Shown here one piece after another: positions 17,510-25,321 of a stretch of DNA of 64,000 bases. The DNA comes from Aureimonas psammosilenae (GTDB lineage Bacteria; Pseudomonadota; Alphaproteobacteria; Rhizobiales; Rhizobiaceae), in NCBI RefSeq assembly GCF_009176975.1, contig NZ_WEZG01000006.1, positions 124,001 through 188,000 on the forward strand. The letters run 5' to 3'. Made by a program: the position numbers and the translations under genes. Within the stretch, counting starts at the first letter, position 1. Each line of letters begins with the position of its first letter. Under the pieces are notes generated by a model. It saw only the letters and a list, made by a program, of their open reading frames with translations, had not been told where the DNA came from and made no database searches.

Positions 17510-19549
17510 ATGACCGAACGAAACGACGCGGGTCACCTGTTCCCGCCGCTGGGCGCTTACGACATCCCGGTCTTCGACGGGCTCGACCGCGCCGGCTTTT
17601 CCAGCGCCTTCGACCGCGCCATGGCCGAGCACCGCGCCGAGATCGACGCGATCGCCGCCGATCCCGCCGCCCCGAGTTTCGCCAACACAGTCGGCGCGAT
17701 GGAGCGGGCCGGCGAAGCGATGAACCGCGTGATCCCGAGCTTCTATGCGCTGGCCGGCGCGGACACGGACGACACGATCCAGGCGATCGAGCGCGAGGTC
17801 GCGCCCAAGCTCTCGAGGCACTTCTCGGCCATCACGCTGAATGAAACCTTGTTCAAACGGCTGGACGCGGTCTTCACCGCCGACGGGGACGGGCTTACGC
17901 CAGAGGAAAAGCGGCTTCTGGAGCGCGTCCACAAGGGTTTCGTGCGCGGCGGCGCGAAGCTGGAGGGCGAAGCACGCGAGCGGCTGGCATCGATCGGCGC
18001 CCGGTTGTCGGAACTCGGCACCGCCTTTTCGCAGAACGTTCTGGCCGACGAGAAGAACTTCGTTCTGCCGCTGGCCGAAAGCGACGTCGCCGGCCTGCCG
18101 GAATTCCTGCGCGCTTCCATGAAACAAGCGGCCGGCGAGCGCGGGATCGAGGGCTATGCGCTGACTTTATCGCGCTCGATCGTCGTTCCCTTCCTGTCCT
18201 TGTCCGACAGGCGGGACCTTCGCGAACGCGCCTTCAAGGCCTGGATCGCGCGCGGCGAGAACGAGGGGCCGACCGACAACCGCGCCATCATCAAGGAAAC
18301 CCTGGCGCTCCGGGCGGAAAAGGCGAAGCTTCTCGGCTTTCGCTCCTATGCCGACTACAAGCTCGACGATTCCATGGCCAAGACCCCGGCCTCCGTACGC
18401 GCTCTCCTGACCGAAGTCTGGGACGAGGCGGTGACGCGCGCCGGCACGGATGCGACCGCCCTTTCCGCGCTCCATGCGGCCGGCGGCGGCAACACGCCGC
18501 TGGAGCCCTGGGACTGGCGCTACTTCGCCGAAAAGCGCCGCCGTGCCGAGTTCGCGATCGACGATGGGGCGTTGAAATCCTACTTCGCCCTCGACCGCAT
18601 GATCGAGGCGGCCTTCGACGTCGCGGGACGCTTGTTCGGTCTGTCCTTCGAATATCTGGATGACGCCAAGGCTTGGCGACCGGACGTGCGCGTTTGGCGC
18701 GTGCGCGACAAGGACGGTCACGAGATCGGCCTTTTCCTCGGCGATTACTTCGCGCGCTCCTCCAAGCGCTCGGGCGCGTGGATGAGTTCGCTCCGCGACC
18801 AGCACAAGCTGGATGGCGGGCAAACGCCGATCATCTACAACGTCATGAACTTCGCGCGGCCCCCCGAAGGCCAGCCGGCGCTCCTGTCCATGGACGACGC
18901 GCGCACCCTGTTCCACGAATTCGGCCATGCGCTGCACGGCCTCCTGTCGAACGTGACATGGCCGACCCTGTCGGGTACCTCCGTGTCGCGCGACTTCGTG
19001 GAACTGCCCTCGCAGCTTTTCGAGCACTGGCTGACAGTGCCGGCGATCTTGGAGCGCCACGCGCTCCACATCGAGACCGGCGAGCCCCTCCCCGCCGAAC
19101 TCGTCGCCAAGCTGGAACGCGCCCGCACCTTCGACGCCGGCTTCGACACGGTGGAATACACCTCGTCCGCCTTGGTGGATCTCGCGCTTCACGAGGCGGC
19201 GGAAGCGCCCGCCGATCCGGCCGCGCGCGAGGCCGAGATCCTCGCCGAGTTGAAACTGCCGCGCGAGATCGTCATGCGCCACCGCTCGCCGCATTTCGCC
19301 CATATCTTCTCCGGCGAGGGCTATTCGGCGGGCTATTACTCCTACCTCTGGTCGGAGGTGTTGGATGCCGACGCCTTCGAGGCCTTCACCGAAACCGGCG
19401 ATCCTTTCGACGCGAAGACGGCGGCGCTGCTTCTCGCCAATGTCTATTCCGCTGGCGGCACCAGGGACCCGGCCGAACTCTACCAAGCCTTTCGGGGCCG
19501 AATGCCGACATCCGCTGCGCTGATGAAGAAGCGGGGTTTTGCGGCGTAA
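17510..19549 (+). CDS. M3 family zinc metallopeptidase (Dcp/oligopeptidase A-like)
   Basis: The 679-residue cytoplasmic peptidase carries the M3 zinc site 'LFHEFGHALHGL', with the first His near residue 469. The third ligand is the Glu in 'SRDFVELPSQLFEHW'. 'FSGEGYSAGYYSYLWSEVLDADAF' is the substrate-tyrosine loop of the family. It degrades short peptides, probably as a peptidyl-dipeptidase. I chose the ATG at 17510, preceded by GGGAG; a GTG at 17486 overlapping the upstream stop is possible and adds eight residues. A terminator follows. Confidence 0.93.
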   Translation: MTERNDAGHLFPPLGAYDIPVFDGLDRAGFSSAFDRAMAEHRAEIDAIAADPAAPSFANTVGAMERAGEAMNRVIPSFYALAGADTDDTIQAIEREVAPKLSRHFSAITLNETLFKRLDAVFTADGDGLTPEEKRLLERVHKGFVRGGAKLEGEARERLASIGARLSELGTAFSQNVLADEKNFVLPLAESDVAGLPEFLRASMKQAAGERGIEGYALTLSRSIVVPFLSLSDRRDLRERAFKAWIARGENEGPTDNRAIIKETLALRAEKAKLLGFRSYADYKLDDSMAKTPASVRALLTEVWDEAVTRAGTDATALSALHAAGGGNTPLEPWDWRYFAEKRRRAEFAIDDGALKSYFALDRMIEAAFDVAGRLFGLSFEYLDDAKAWRPDVRVWRVRDKDGHEIGLFLGDYFARSSKRSGAWMSSLRDQHKLDGGQTPIIYNVMNFARPPEGQPALLSMDDARTLFHEFGHALHGLLSNVTWPTLSGTSVSRDFVELPSQLFEHWLTVPAILERHALHIETGEPLPAELVAKLERARTFDAGFDTVEYTSSALVDLALHEAAEAPADPAAREAEILAELKLPREIVMRHRSPHFAHIFSGEGYSAGYYSYLWSEVLDADAFEAFTETGDPFDAKTAALLLANVYSAGGTRDPAELYQAFRGRMPTSAALMKKRGFAA

Positions 19550-19572
19550 ACTTCCTTCCTTGATGACCCTTG

Positions 19573-19610
19573 ACGCCCGTTCGGCTCCCGCTGGACGGGC
19601 GTTCTTGTTT
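19573..19610 (+). terminator. Intrinsic terminator of the M3 peptidase gene
   Basis: ACGCCCGT and ACGGGCGT form an 8-bp stem with a 13-base loop, then TCTTGTTT. It lies 24 bases after the stop and ahead of rmuC. Confidence 0.72.
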
Positions 19611-19671
19611 CGTCTACCTTTGTTCGCGCATTATCCCGTGAAGTAACCTGCGTTGAGTCGGGGGCGTCAGC

Positions 19672-21138
19672 ATGCAGACCATCCTTCTGGCCGGCGCGGT
19701 TCTTTTCGCCTTCGCCGCCTTCGTCGCGGCGGTCCTCGCCTATTGGCGCACCGCGCGGCTGGAAGGCGCGCTCGACAGCCAAGCGCTTCTCGCCGGCCAG
19801 GACAAGATCCATGCCCGTCTCGTATCGCTTGCCGAGATGCATGTGCGCGCCGAGCGGGCGCAGCGCGAGGAAGGGCGTTTGGCCCGCCAGGAAAGCACCG
19901 ATCACGGCCGGGCGCTGCGCGAGGAAGTGGCGCACAATATCGACCGCCTCGCCGACACCCTGTCGAAGCGCCTCGCCGAGGTCGCGGGCGCGCAAGGAGC
20001 GCAGTTGGAGACCTTCGCCGGCCAGTTGCGCCAAAGCGCGGCCGAGTCCGCGCAGCGCTTGAAGGAAAGCCAGGAGGATTTCGGCCGTCGCCTCGGCGCG
20101 ATCAACGAAACCAACGCGCGCGCCGGCGAGGCGCTGAAGGCCGGCGTCGAAGCGCAGCTTTCCACCCTTCGCAAGGAAAACGACGCCAAGCTCGAACAGA
20201 TGCGCGTCACCGTGGACGAGAAGCTGCAGGGCACGCTGGAGCAAAGGCTCGGCGAAAGCTTCAAGATCGTGTCGGAGCGCTTGGAGGCCGTGCACAAAGG
20301 GCTCGGCGAGATGCAGGCGCTCGCCACCGGCGTCGGGGATCTCAAGCGCGTCCTCACCAACGTCAAGTCGCGCGGCACCTGGGGCGAGGTGCAGCTCGGC
20401 GCGCTTCTGGAACAGATGCTGGCGCCGGGACAGTTCGCGGCGAACGTGTCCACCGGCGGGCGCGGTTCGGAGCGGGTGGAATATGCCATCCGCCTGCCCG
20501 GCCACGAGGAAGGGCGCGAGGTTCTGCTGCCGCTCGACGCCAAGTTCCCGATCGAGGATTACGAGCGGTTGCAGGCTGCCAGCGAAGGCGGCGATGCGAT
20601 CGCCGTGGAGATGGCGGCCAAAGCCTTGGAGTTGCGGGTGCGCGCCTCGGCCCGCGAGATCGGCGAGAAATACGTCAACCCGCCGACCACCACCGATTTC
20701 GCCATCCTGTTCCTGCCGACCGAGGGGCTTTATGCCGAGGTCATCCGCCGGCCGGGCCTTTGCGATGATCTTCAGCGCGAGTACCGCATCACGGTGGCCG
20801 GCCCGACGACGCTGACCGCCATTCTGTCCTCGCTGCAGATGGGTTTCAGGACGCTCGCCATCCAGAAGCGCTCCGGCGAGGTCTGGCAGGTGCTGGGCGG
20901 CGTGAAGGCCGAGTTCGGCAAGTTCGGCCCGGTTCTCGATAAGGTGAAGAAGAAGCTTCAGGAAGCCTCCAACCATATCGAGGCGGTGGAAACGCGAAAG
21001 CGCGCCATCGACCGCCGCCTGCGCGACGTGGAAGCCTTGGAGATCGGCCCGACCGTGCCGAGTGGCCTCGGACTTCTGGAAGCGGAGGAAGCCGACCGCG
21101 AGGAGGGCGACGAGCGCTTCGTGGACGCCGCGCAGTAG
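19672..21138 (+). CDS. rmuC: DNA recombination protein RmuC
   Basis: The 488-residue protein begins with one membrane helix (about residues 2-24), continues with a long coiled coil to about 210, and then the RmuC domain. The domain contains 'RGTWGEVQLGALLEQMLAPGQF', 'LPLDAKFPIEDYERL', 'PTTTDFAILFLPTEGLYAEV' and 'GPTTLTAILSSLQMGFRTL'. RmuC is a PD-(D/E)XK-fold protein that limits inversions at short repeats. A perfect 28-bp palindrome lies just after its stop. Confidence 0.95.
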   Translation: MQTILLAGAVLFAFAAFVAAVLAYWRTARLEGALDSQALLAGQDKIHARLVSLAEMHVRAERAQREEGRLARQESTDHGRALREEVAHNIDRLADTLSKRLAEVAGAQGAQLETFAGQLRQSAAESAQRLKESQEDFGRRLGAINETNARAGEALKAGVEAQLSTLRKENDAKLEQMRVTVDEKLQGTLEQRLGESFKIVSERLEAVHKGLGEMQALATGVGDLKRVLTNVKSRGTWGEVQLGALLEQMLAPGQFAANVSTGGRGSERVEYAIRLPGHEEGREVLLPLDAKFPIEDYERLQAASEGGDAIAVEMAAKALELRVRASAREIGEKYVNPPTTTDFAILFLPTEGLYAEVIRRPGLCDDLQREYRITVAGPTTLTAILSSLQMGFRTLAIQKRSGEVWQVLGGVKAEFGKFGPVLDKVKKKLQEASNHIEAVETRKRAIDRRLRDVEALEIGPTVPSGLGLLEAEEADREEGDERFVDAAQ

Positions 21139-21155
21139 CTTCGGCTTGATCCATA

Positions 21156-21183
21156 TGTTCGAGGATCGCGCGATCCTCGAACA
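21156..21183. repeat. Perfect 28-bp palindrome between convergent genes
   Basis: The 14-base half TGTTCGAGGATCGC is followed immediately by its exact reverse complement. It lies 17 bases past the rmuC stop and 13 bases before the stop of the facing small gene. There is no T-tract on either side. It could be a bidirectional RNA end signal or a protein-binding site. Confidence 0.8.
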
Positions 21184-21196
21184 CGGATAGCCTACT

Positions 21197-21406
21197 TCAG
21201 CTTGTATGGCATGCGGGCGCGCAGTAGGCGCAACCATTGGCGGATGTTGGATATTTGGTCTTCGCCGTCGCCACGGCAGTGGTGCCTGTAGCGTGTTCAC
21301 CAAGGTAGCTGCGATTGCCAGCTTGAGGCATCCATGAGCACCCCTCGCGATGCACTTCATGATCGCCGTTGGCCTGCGCATTATCGTTAACGTAATACGA
21401 TGCCAT
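21197..21406 (-). CDS. Small Cys/His-containing protein of unknown function
   Basis: The 69-residue protein starts 'ASYYVNDNAQANGDHEVH', then 'EGCSWMP', 'YLG' and ends 'NGCAYCAPACHTS'. I recognise the pattern as a small conserved hypothetical protein found scattered across bacteria, with no assigned role. The C-x2-C-x3-C-H end could bind a metal. The coding sequence is visibly richer in A and T than its surroundings (roughly 53% versus 65% GC by eye), a sign of recent acquisition. AAGGA precedes the ATG at a normal distance. Confidence 0.75.
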   Translation of the reverse strand: MASYYVNDNAQANGDHEVHREGCSWMPQAGNRSYLGEHATGTTAVATAKTKYPTSANGCAYCAPACHTS

Positions 21407-21683
21407 TGTTCGTCCTTAGGTTGTTATTTTCAACCATAGGATGTTGTTCTACTTCAGGAGGGATGTCGATATATAAAGGATGCGGCAAATGCGTCGTCAC
21501 CTCGGCTACGGAGCCCCCACGCGCTCGCATCCATCCCCCGCGCGTCGCGCAGGGCTTGGGCGGCGGGTTGGCCTTTCGCATCTGCGATAAATCGTGTAGG
21601 GAGCCGCAAAACCCCAAAGCGGCGGCCTGCGGCACGAATGCCCATATGATCCGCCGGACCCCTTTTCCGAACCGGTGGACTTC

Positions 21684-23513
21684 ATGAAGCTTCGCAACAT
21701 CGCGATCATCGCGCACGTCGATCACGGCAAAACGACCCTCGTCGACAAGCTCCTCGCGCAGTCCGGCTCCTTCCGCGAGAACCAGCGCACGGAAGAGCGC
21801 GCGATGGATTCCAACGATCTGGAAAAGGAGCGTGGCATCACGATCCTCGCCAAGGCGACCTCGGTCGTCTGGAAGGATGTCCGCATCAACATCGTCGACA
21901 CCCCCGGCCACGCCGATTTCGGCGGCGAGGTGGAGCGCATCCTGAACATGGTGGACGGCGCGGTGATCCTCGTCGATGCTTCCGAAGGCCCGATGCCGCA
22001 GACGAAGTTCGTGCTCGGCAAGGCGCTCAAAGTGGGCCTCAAGCCGATCGTCGCGATCAACAAGATCGACCGCCCGGACGAGCGCCACGAGGAAGTGCTG
22101 GACGAGATCTTCGATCTCTTCGTCGCGCTCGACGCCAACGAGGAGCAGCTCGACTTCCCCGTTCTCTACGGTTCGGGTCGCGGCGGCTGGATGGCCGACG
22201 CGCCGACCGGCCCGCAGGACAAGGGCCTGGAGCCGCTGTTCGACCTGATCCTGAAGCACGTTCCCGAGCCGGATACCGCCAGCAAGGACGAGCCCTTCAA
22301 GATGATCGGCACGATCCTCGAGGCCAACCCCTTCCTCGGCCGCCTCATCACGGGCCGCATCCAATCGGGTTCCTTGAAGCCGAACCAGGCGGTGAAGGTG
22401 CTCGGCCAGGACGGCACGCAGCTCGAATCCGGCCGCATCTCTAAGATTCTCGCCTTCCGCGGTCTCGAGCGCCAGCCGGTGGACTATGCCGAAGCCGGCG
22501 ACATCGTCGCCATCGCGGGCCTGTCCAAGGGCACGGTCGCCGACACCTTCTGCGACCCGTCGGTGACGGACGCGCTCGCCGCGCAGCCGATCGACCCGCC
22601 GACCGTCACCATGAGCTTCCTCGTCAACGATTCGCCGCTCGCCGGCACCGAAGGCGACAAGGTCACGAGCCGCGTCATCCGCGATCGCCTCATGAAGGAA
22701 GCGGAAGGCAACGTCGCCTTGAAGATCGAGGAGTCGGAAGACAAGGACTCCTTCTATGTTTCGGGTCGCGGCGAATTGCAGCTTGCGGTTCTGATCGAGA
22801 CCATGCGCCGCGAAGGCTTCGAGATCGGTGTGTCGCGTCCGCGCGTCGTGATGCAGCAGGATGAGGCCACCGGCGAAACGCTGGAGCCGATCGAAGAGGT
22901 CGTGATCGACGTCGACGAGGAGCATTCGGGCGTCGTCGTTCAGAAGATGAGCGAGCGGAAAGCCGAGATGAAGGAGCTGCGCCCGTCGGGCGGCGGTCGC
23001 CAGCGTCTCGTCTTCCATGCCCCGACGCGCGGCCTCATCGGCTACCAGTCGGAACTTCTGACGGACACGCGCGGTACGGCGGTGATGAACCGCTTGTTCC
23101 ACTCCTACCAGTCCTACAAGGGCCCGCTGGCCGGTCGCATCAACGGCGTTCTGATCTCCAACGCGCCGGGCGAAGCGGTGGCCTACGCGCTCTTCAACCT
23201 GGAAGATCGCGGCCCGATGGTCATCGATCCGGGCGTGAAGGTCTATCAGGGCATGATCATCGGCATTCACTCGCGCGACAACGATCTGGAAGTGAACGTC
23301 CTCAAGGGCAAGCAGCTCACCAACATCCGCGCCGCCGGCAAGGACGAGGCGGTGAAGCTGACGACGCCGATCCGCATGACGCTCGACCGCGCCCTGTCCT
23401 GGATTCAGGACGACGAGCTCGTGGAAGTGACGCCGAAGTCGATCCGCTTGCGCAAGCTTTACCTCGACCCGAACGAGCGCAAGCGCTTCGAGAAGAGCAG
23501 CAAGGTCGCCTGA
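21684..23513 (+). CDS. typA: Translational GTPase TypA/BipA
   Basis: TypA is a ribosome-binding GTPase needed for 50S assembly and stress or cold growth. G motifs are 'AHVDHGKTT' near residue 11, 'VDTPGHADF' and '[10 protein letters not shown]'. The C-terminal domains include '[15 protein letters not shown]', '[18 protein letters not shown]' and '[18 protein letters not shown]', which identify TypA rather than LepA or EF-G. The ATG at 21684 gives 609 residues; a GTG three codons upstream is in frame, but its GGTGG better serves as the ribosome site for the ATG. A GNRA-loop terminator follows. Confidence 0.97.
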   Translation: MKLRNIAIIAHVDHGKTTLVDKLLAQSGSFRENQRTEERAMDSNDLEKERGITILAKATSVVWKDVRINIVDTPGHADFGGEVERILNMVDGAVILVDASEGPMPQTKFVLGKALKVGLKPIVAINKIDRPDERHEEVLDEIFDLFVALDANEEQLDFPVLYGSGRGGWMADAPTGPQDKGLEPLFDLILKHVPEPDTASKDEPFKMIGTILEANPFLGRLITGRIQSGSLKPNQAVKVLGQDGTQLESGRISKILAFRGLERQPVDYAEAGDIVAIAGLSKGTVADTFCDPSVTDALAAQPIDPPTVTMSFLVNDSPLAGTEGDKVTSRVIRDRLMKEAEGNVALKIEESEDKDSFYVSGRGELQLAVLIETMRREGFEIGVSRPRVVMQQDEATGETLEPIEEVVIDVDEEHSGVVVQKMSERKAEMKELRPSGGGRQRLVFHAPTRGLIGYQSELLTDTRGTAVMNRLFHSYQSYKGPLAGRINGVLISNAPGEAVAYALFNLEDRGPMVIDPGVKVYQGMIIGIHSRDNDLEVNVLKGKQLTNIRAAGKDEAVKLTTPIRMTLDRALSWIQDDELVEVTPKSIRLRKLYLDPNERKRFEKSSKVA

Positions 23514-23543
23514 TCCAAAGGCGAACTCGAAGGAACATTGAAG

Positions 23544-23574
23544 GGCGGGGCCGCGAGGTCCCGCCTTTTTCGTT
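23544..23574 (+). terminator. Intrinsic terminator of typA
   Basis: GGCGGGGCC and GGTCCCGCC form a 9-bp stem with one G-U pair, closed by a GCGA (GNRA) tetraloop and followed by TTTTT, about 30 bases after the stop. Confidence 0.88.
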
Positions 23575-23646
23575 TGGTCGATGCTTGTTTCAGGCGCTCC
23601 GAAGGCCGACCTTTCCCGGCAGTTGCAACTTGGGAGAGCTTGCCTC

Positions 23647-24030
23647 ATGGGTCTTCTGTCCGGCCTTCTCGGCCTTGCCAGCGATGTCGATATCGGCGCC
23701 GTTTCGCGCGATCTGGAACCGGTGCTGGTGCCGGACGAGACGGTGGAGGTGGCCTTCGCCATCCTGCGCGATCTCGTGGTCTTCACCGATCGCCGCGTGA
23801 TCTTCGTGGACAAGCAGGGCATGAGCGGGCGCAAGCGCTCCTATCATTCCATCCCCTACCGCTCGATCACCATGTTCACGGTGGAAACCGCCGGCACCTT
23901 CGATGCGGACGCCGAACTCACCATCCACGTGTCCGGCCAGCCGAACCCGATCCGGCGGGAATTGTCGCGCGGCGCCAATCTCGTCGGCATCCAGAAGTCG
24001 CTCGCCGCCGGCGTCCTCGGGCGCCGATAA
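23647..24030 (+). CDS. PH domain-containing protein (bacterial PH, YvbH-like)
   Basis: The 127-residue protein is essentially one bacterial PH domain: 'MGLLSGLLGLASDVD' leader, 'LVPDETVEVAFAILRDLVVFTDRRVIFVDKQG', then 'YRSITMFTVETAGTFDADAELTI'. Families of this type (PF08000) form ring-like oligomers of unknown function. The ATG at 23647 is preceded by GGAGAG; an ATG at 23581 would add 22 residues that look non-coding. A bidirectional terminator separates it from the convergent terC-like gene. Confidence 0.85.
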   Translation: MGLLSGLLGLASDVDIGAVSRDLEPVLVPDETVEVAFAILRDLVVFTDRRVIFVDKQGMSGRKRSYHSIPYRSITMFTVETAGTFDADAELTIHVSGQPNPIRRELSRGANLVGIQKSLAAGVLGRR

Positions 24031-24033
24031 ACG

Positions 24034-24065
24034 AAAGAGGCGGGGATCGCTCCCCGCCTCCTTCT
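24034..24065. terminator. Bidirectional intrinsic terminator
   Basis: GAGGCGGGGA and TCCCCGCCTC form a perfect 10-bp stem with a 4-base loop. The plus strand continues CTTCTTGT and the minus strand TTTCGTTT, so it serves both the PH-domain gene and the convergent TerC-family gene. Confidence 0.8.
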
Positions 24066-24089
24066 TGTCTTGCGATGGCCGGATGAAGA

Positions 24090-25148
24090 TCAGGCCGTCT
24101 TCTTGGCGTCCGAGCGGCTTTTCAGAAGGCTCGCCACCGTGGTCACCACGAGGATGCCGACGATCACCATCAGCGACTGCTCGATCTCGATATGCATCCA
24201 GGACGGCACGGCGATCGGCTGTCCGCCGTTGAGGAAGGGCAGCGTGTTGGCTTCCACGGCATGGACGATCAGCTTGGCGCCGATGAAGGCGAGGATGAGC
24301 GACAGGCCGATGCCGAGATAAACCAGACGGTCGAGAAGGCCGCCGATCAGGAAGTAGAGTTGCAGAAGGCCGAGAAGCGCGAAGGCGTTGGCCGTGAACA
24401 CGATGTAAGGCGCGTCAGTCAGACCGTAGATCGCGGGGATGGAATCCAGCGCGAACAGAAGGTCGGTCATGCCGAGCGCCAGGATCACGATGAACATCGG
24501 CGTGAAGAAGCGCTTGCCGTTCTCCATCACCGTCAGCGCGTTGCCGCGGAAATCGTCCGTGGTCGGCAGGTGGCGCTGGAAATACTTCACCAGAGCGTTC
24601 GGCTCGTATTCCTCGTCCGTCGACTTGTTGTGCTTCAGGCTTTCCACGATCAGCTTCCACGCCGTCCACAGAAGGAACAGGCCGAAGAGATAGAACACCC
24701 AGGAGAAGCGCTCGATGGCGGCCGCGCCAAGGGCGATGAAGATGCCACGCATGATGAGGGCGATCACGATGCCGATGAGCAGCGCCTTCTGCTGATAGGC
24801 GCGCGGCACGCTGAAGCTCTTCATGATGATCACGAAGACGAAGAGGTTGTCGACCGACAGCGACTTCTCGGTGATGAAGCCGGCGAAATACTCGACGCCG
24901 TGGTCGCGATCCCAGAAGTACCAGACGCCGACGCCGAACAGCATGGCGAGCGTCATATAGAAGGTGGACCAGAGCGCGGCTTCCTTGAAGCTCGGCTCAT
25001 GGGGCTTCCTCACATGGGTCAGGAAGTCGAACACGAACAGGGCCGCGATGCCGCCGATCGTCGCCAGCCAGATCCACGTCGGCACGACATCCGGCGAAAT
25101 GCCGGTTGCCGCGGTTTGCGCCGCCGCTTCCGATATCGTTTGTTCCAA
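24090..25148 (-). CDS. TerC/Alx family integral membrane protein
   Basis: The 352-residue protein has about nine membrane segments and the TerC signatures 'ITEKSLSVDNLFVFVIIMKSF' and 'ALGMTDLLFALDSIPAIYGLT', each holding acidic residues thought to bind metal. Alx relatives export manganese, and in E. coli alx is induced by alkali and manganese. I place the start at a TTG (25148) because GGAGG lies exactly six bases before it. The longer frame also begins with TTG and lacks a site. A 9-bp hairpin lies just upstream of the ribosome site. Confidence 0.92.
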   Translation of the reverse strand: MEQTISEAAAQTAATGISPDVVPTWIWLATIGGIAALFVFDFLTHVRKPHEPSFKEAALWSTFYMTLAMLFGVGVWYFWDRDHGVEYFAGFITEKSLSVDNLFVFVIIMKSFSVPRAYQQKALLIGIVIALIMRGIFIALGAAAIERFSWVFYLFGLFLLWTAWKLIVESLKHNKSTDEEYEPNALVKYFQRHLPTTDDFRGNALTVMENGKRFFTPMFIVILALGMTDLLFALDSIPAIYGLTDAPYIVFTANAFALLGLLQLYFLIGGLLDRLVYLGIGLSLILAFIGAKLIVHAVEANTLPFLNGGQPIAVPSWMHIEIEQSLMVIVGILVVTTVASLLKSRSDAKKTA

Positions 25149-25154
25149 GTCGAG

Positions 25155-25159
25155 CCTCC
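25155..25159 (-). promoter_or_regulatory. Ribosome binding site that fixes a TTG start
   Basis: GGAGG on the minus strand, six bases before TTG 25148-25146. It decides the start of the TerC-family gene in favour of TTG. Confidence 0.75.
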
Positions 25160-25169
25160 AGGCCGGCAA

Positions 25170-25197
25170 GCGATGTCGATGATTGATCCGACATCGC
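25170..25197 (-). promoter_or_regulatory. Leader hairpin upstream of the TerC/Alx-family gene
   Basis: GCGATGTCG and CGACATCGC form a perfect 9-bp stem with a 10-base AT-rich loop, ending 10 bases before the GGAGG. A second short hairpin (GGAAAG/CTTTCC) precedes it. The position suits translational control, but no known riboswitch consensus is recognised. Confidence 0.45.
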
Positions 25198-25321
25198 GGA
25201 AAGGCCGACGCTTTCCACCAGAGGGGCCCGGATCACGGACGCGCGCGGAAGATGGAGCGAGACACGCCCATCCACAACATCGCGGCTGGTAAACTGCTTG
25301 TGAACTAGCCCGGCTAAAGAC

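Noticed and set aside
18167-19486. Long minus-strand open frame opposite the M3 peptidase gene
   Set aside because: No ribosome site or family match; composition typical of reverse-frame translation of a GC-rich gene.
21387-23834. 815-codon open frame on the minus strand opposite typA
   Set aside because: It is a GC-driven antisense shadow: low-complexity Arg/His/Asp/Val composition, no domains, and typA on the other strand is unmistakable.
25170-25320. yybP-ykoY manganese riboswitch upstream of the TerC-family gene
   Set aside because: The conserved junction sequences of that riboswitch class were not found; only simple hairpins are present.
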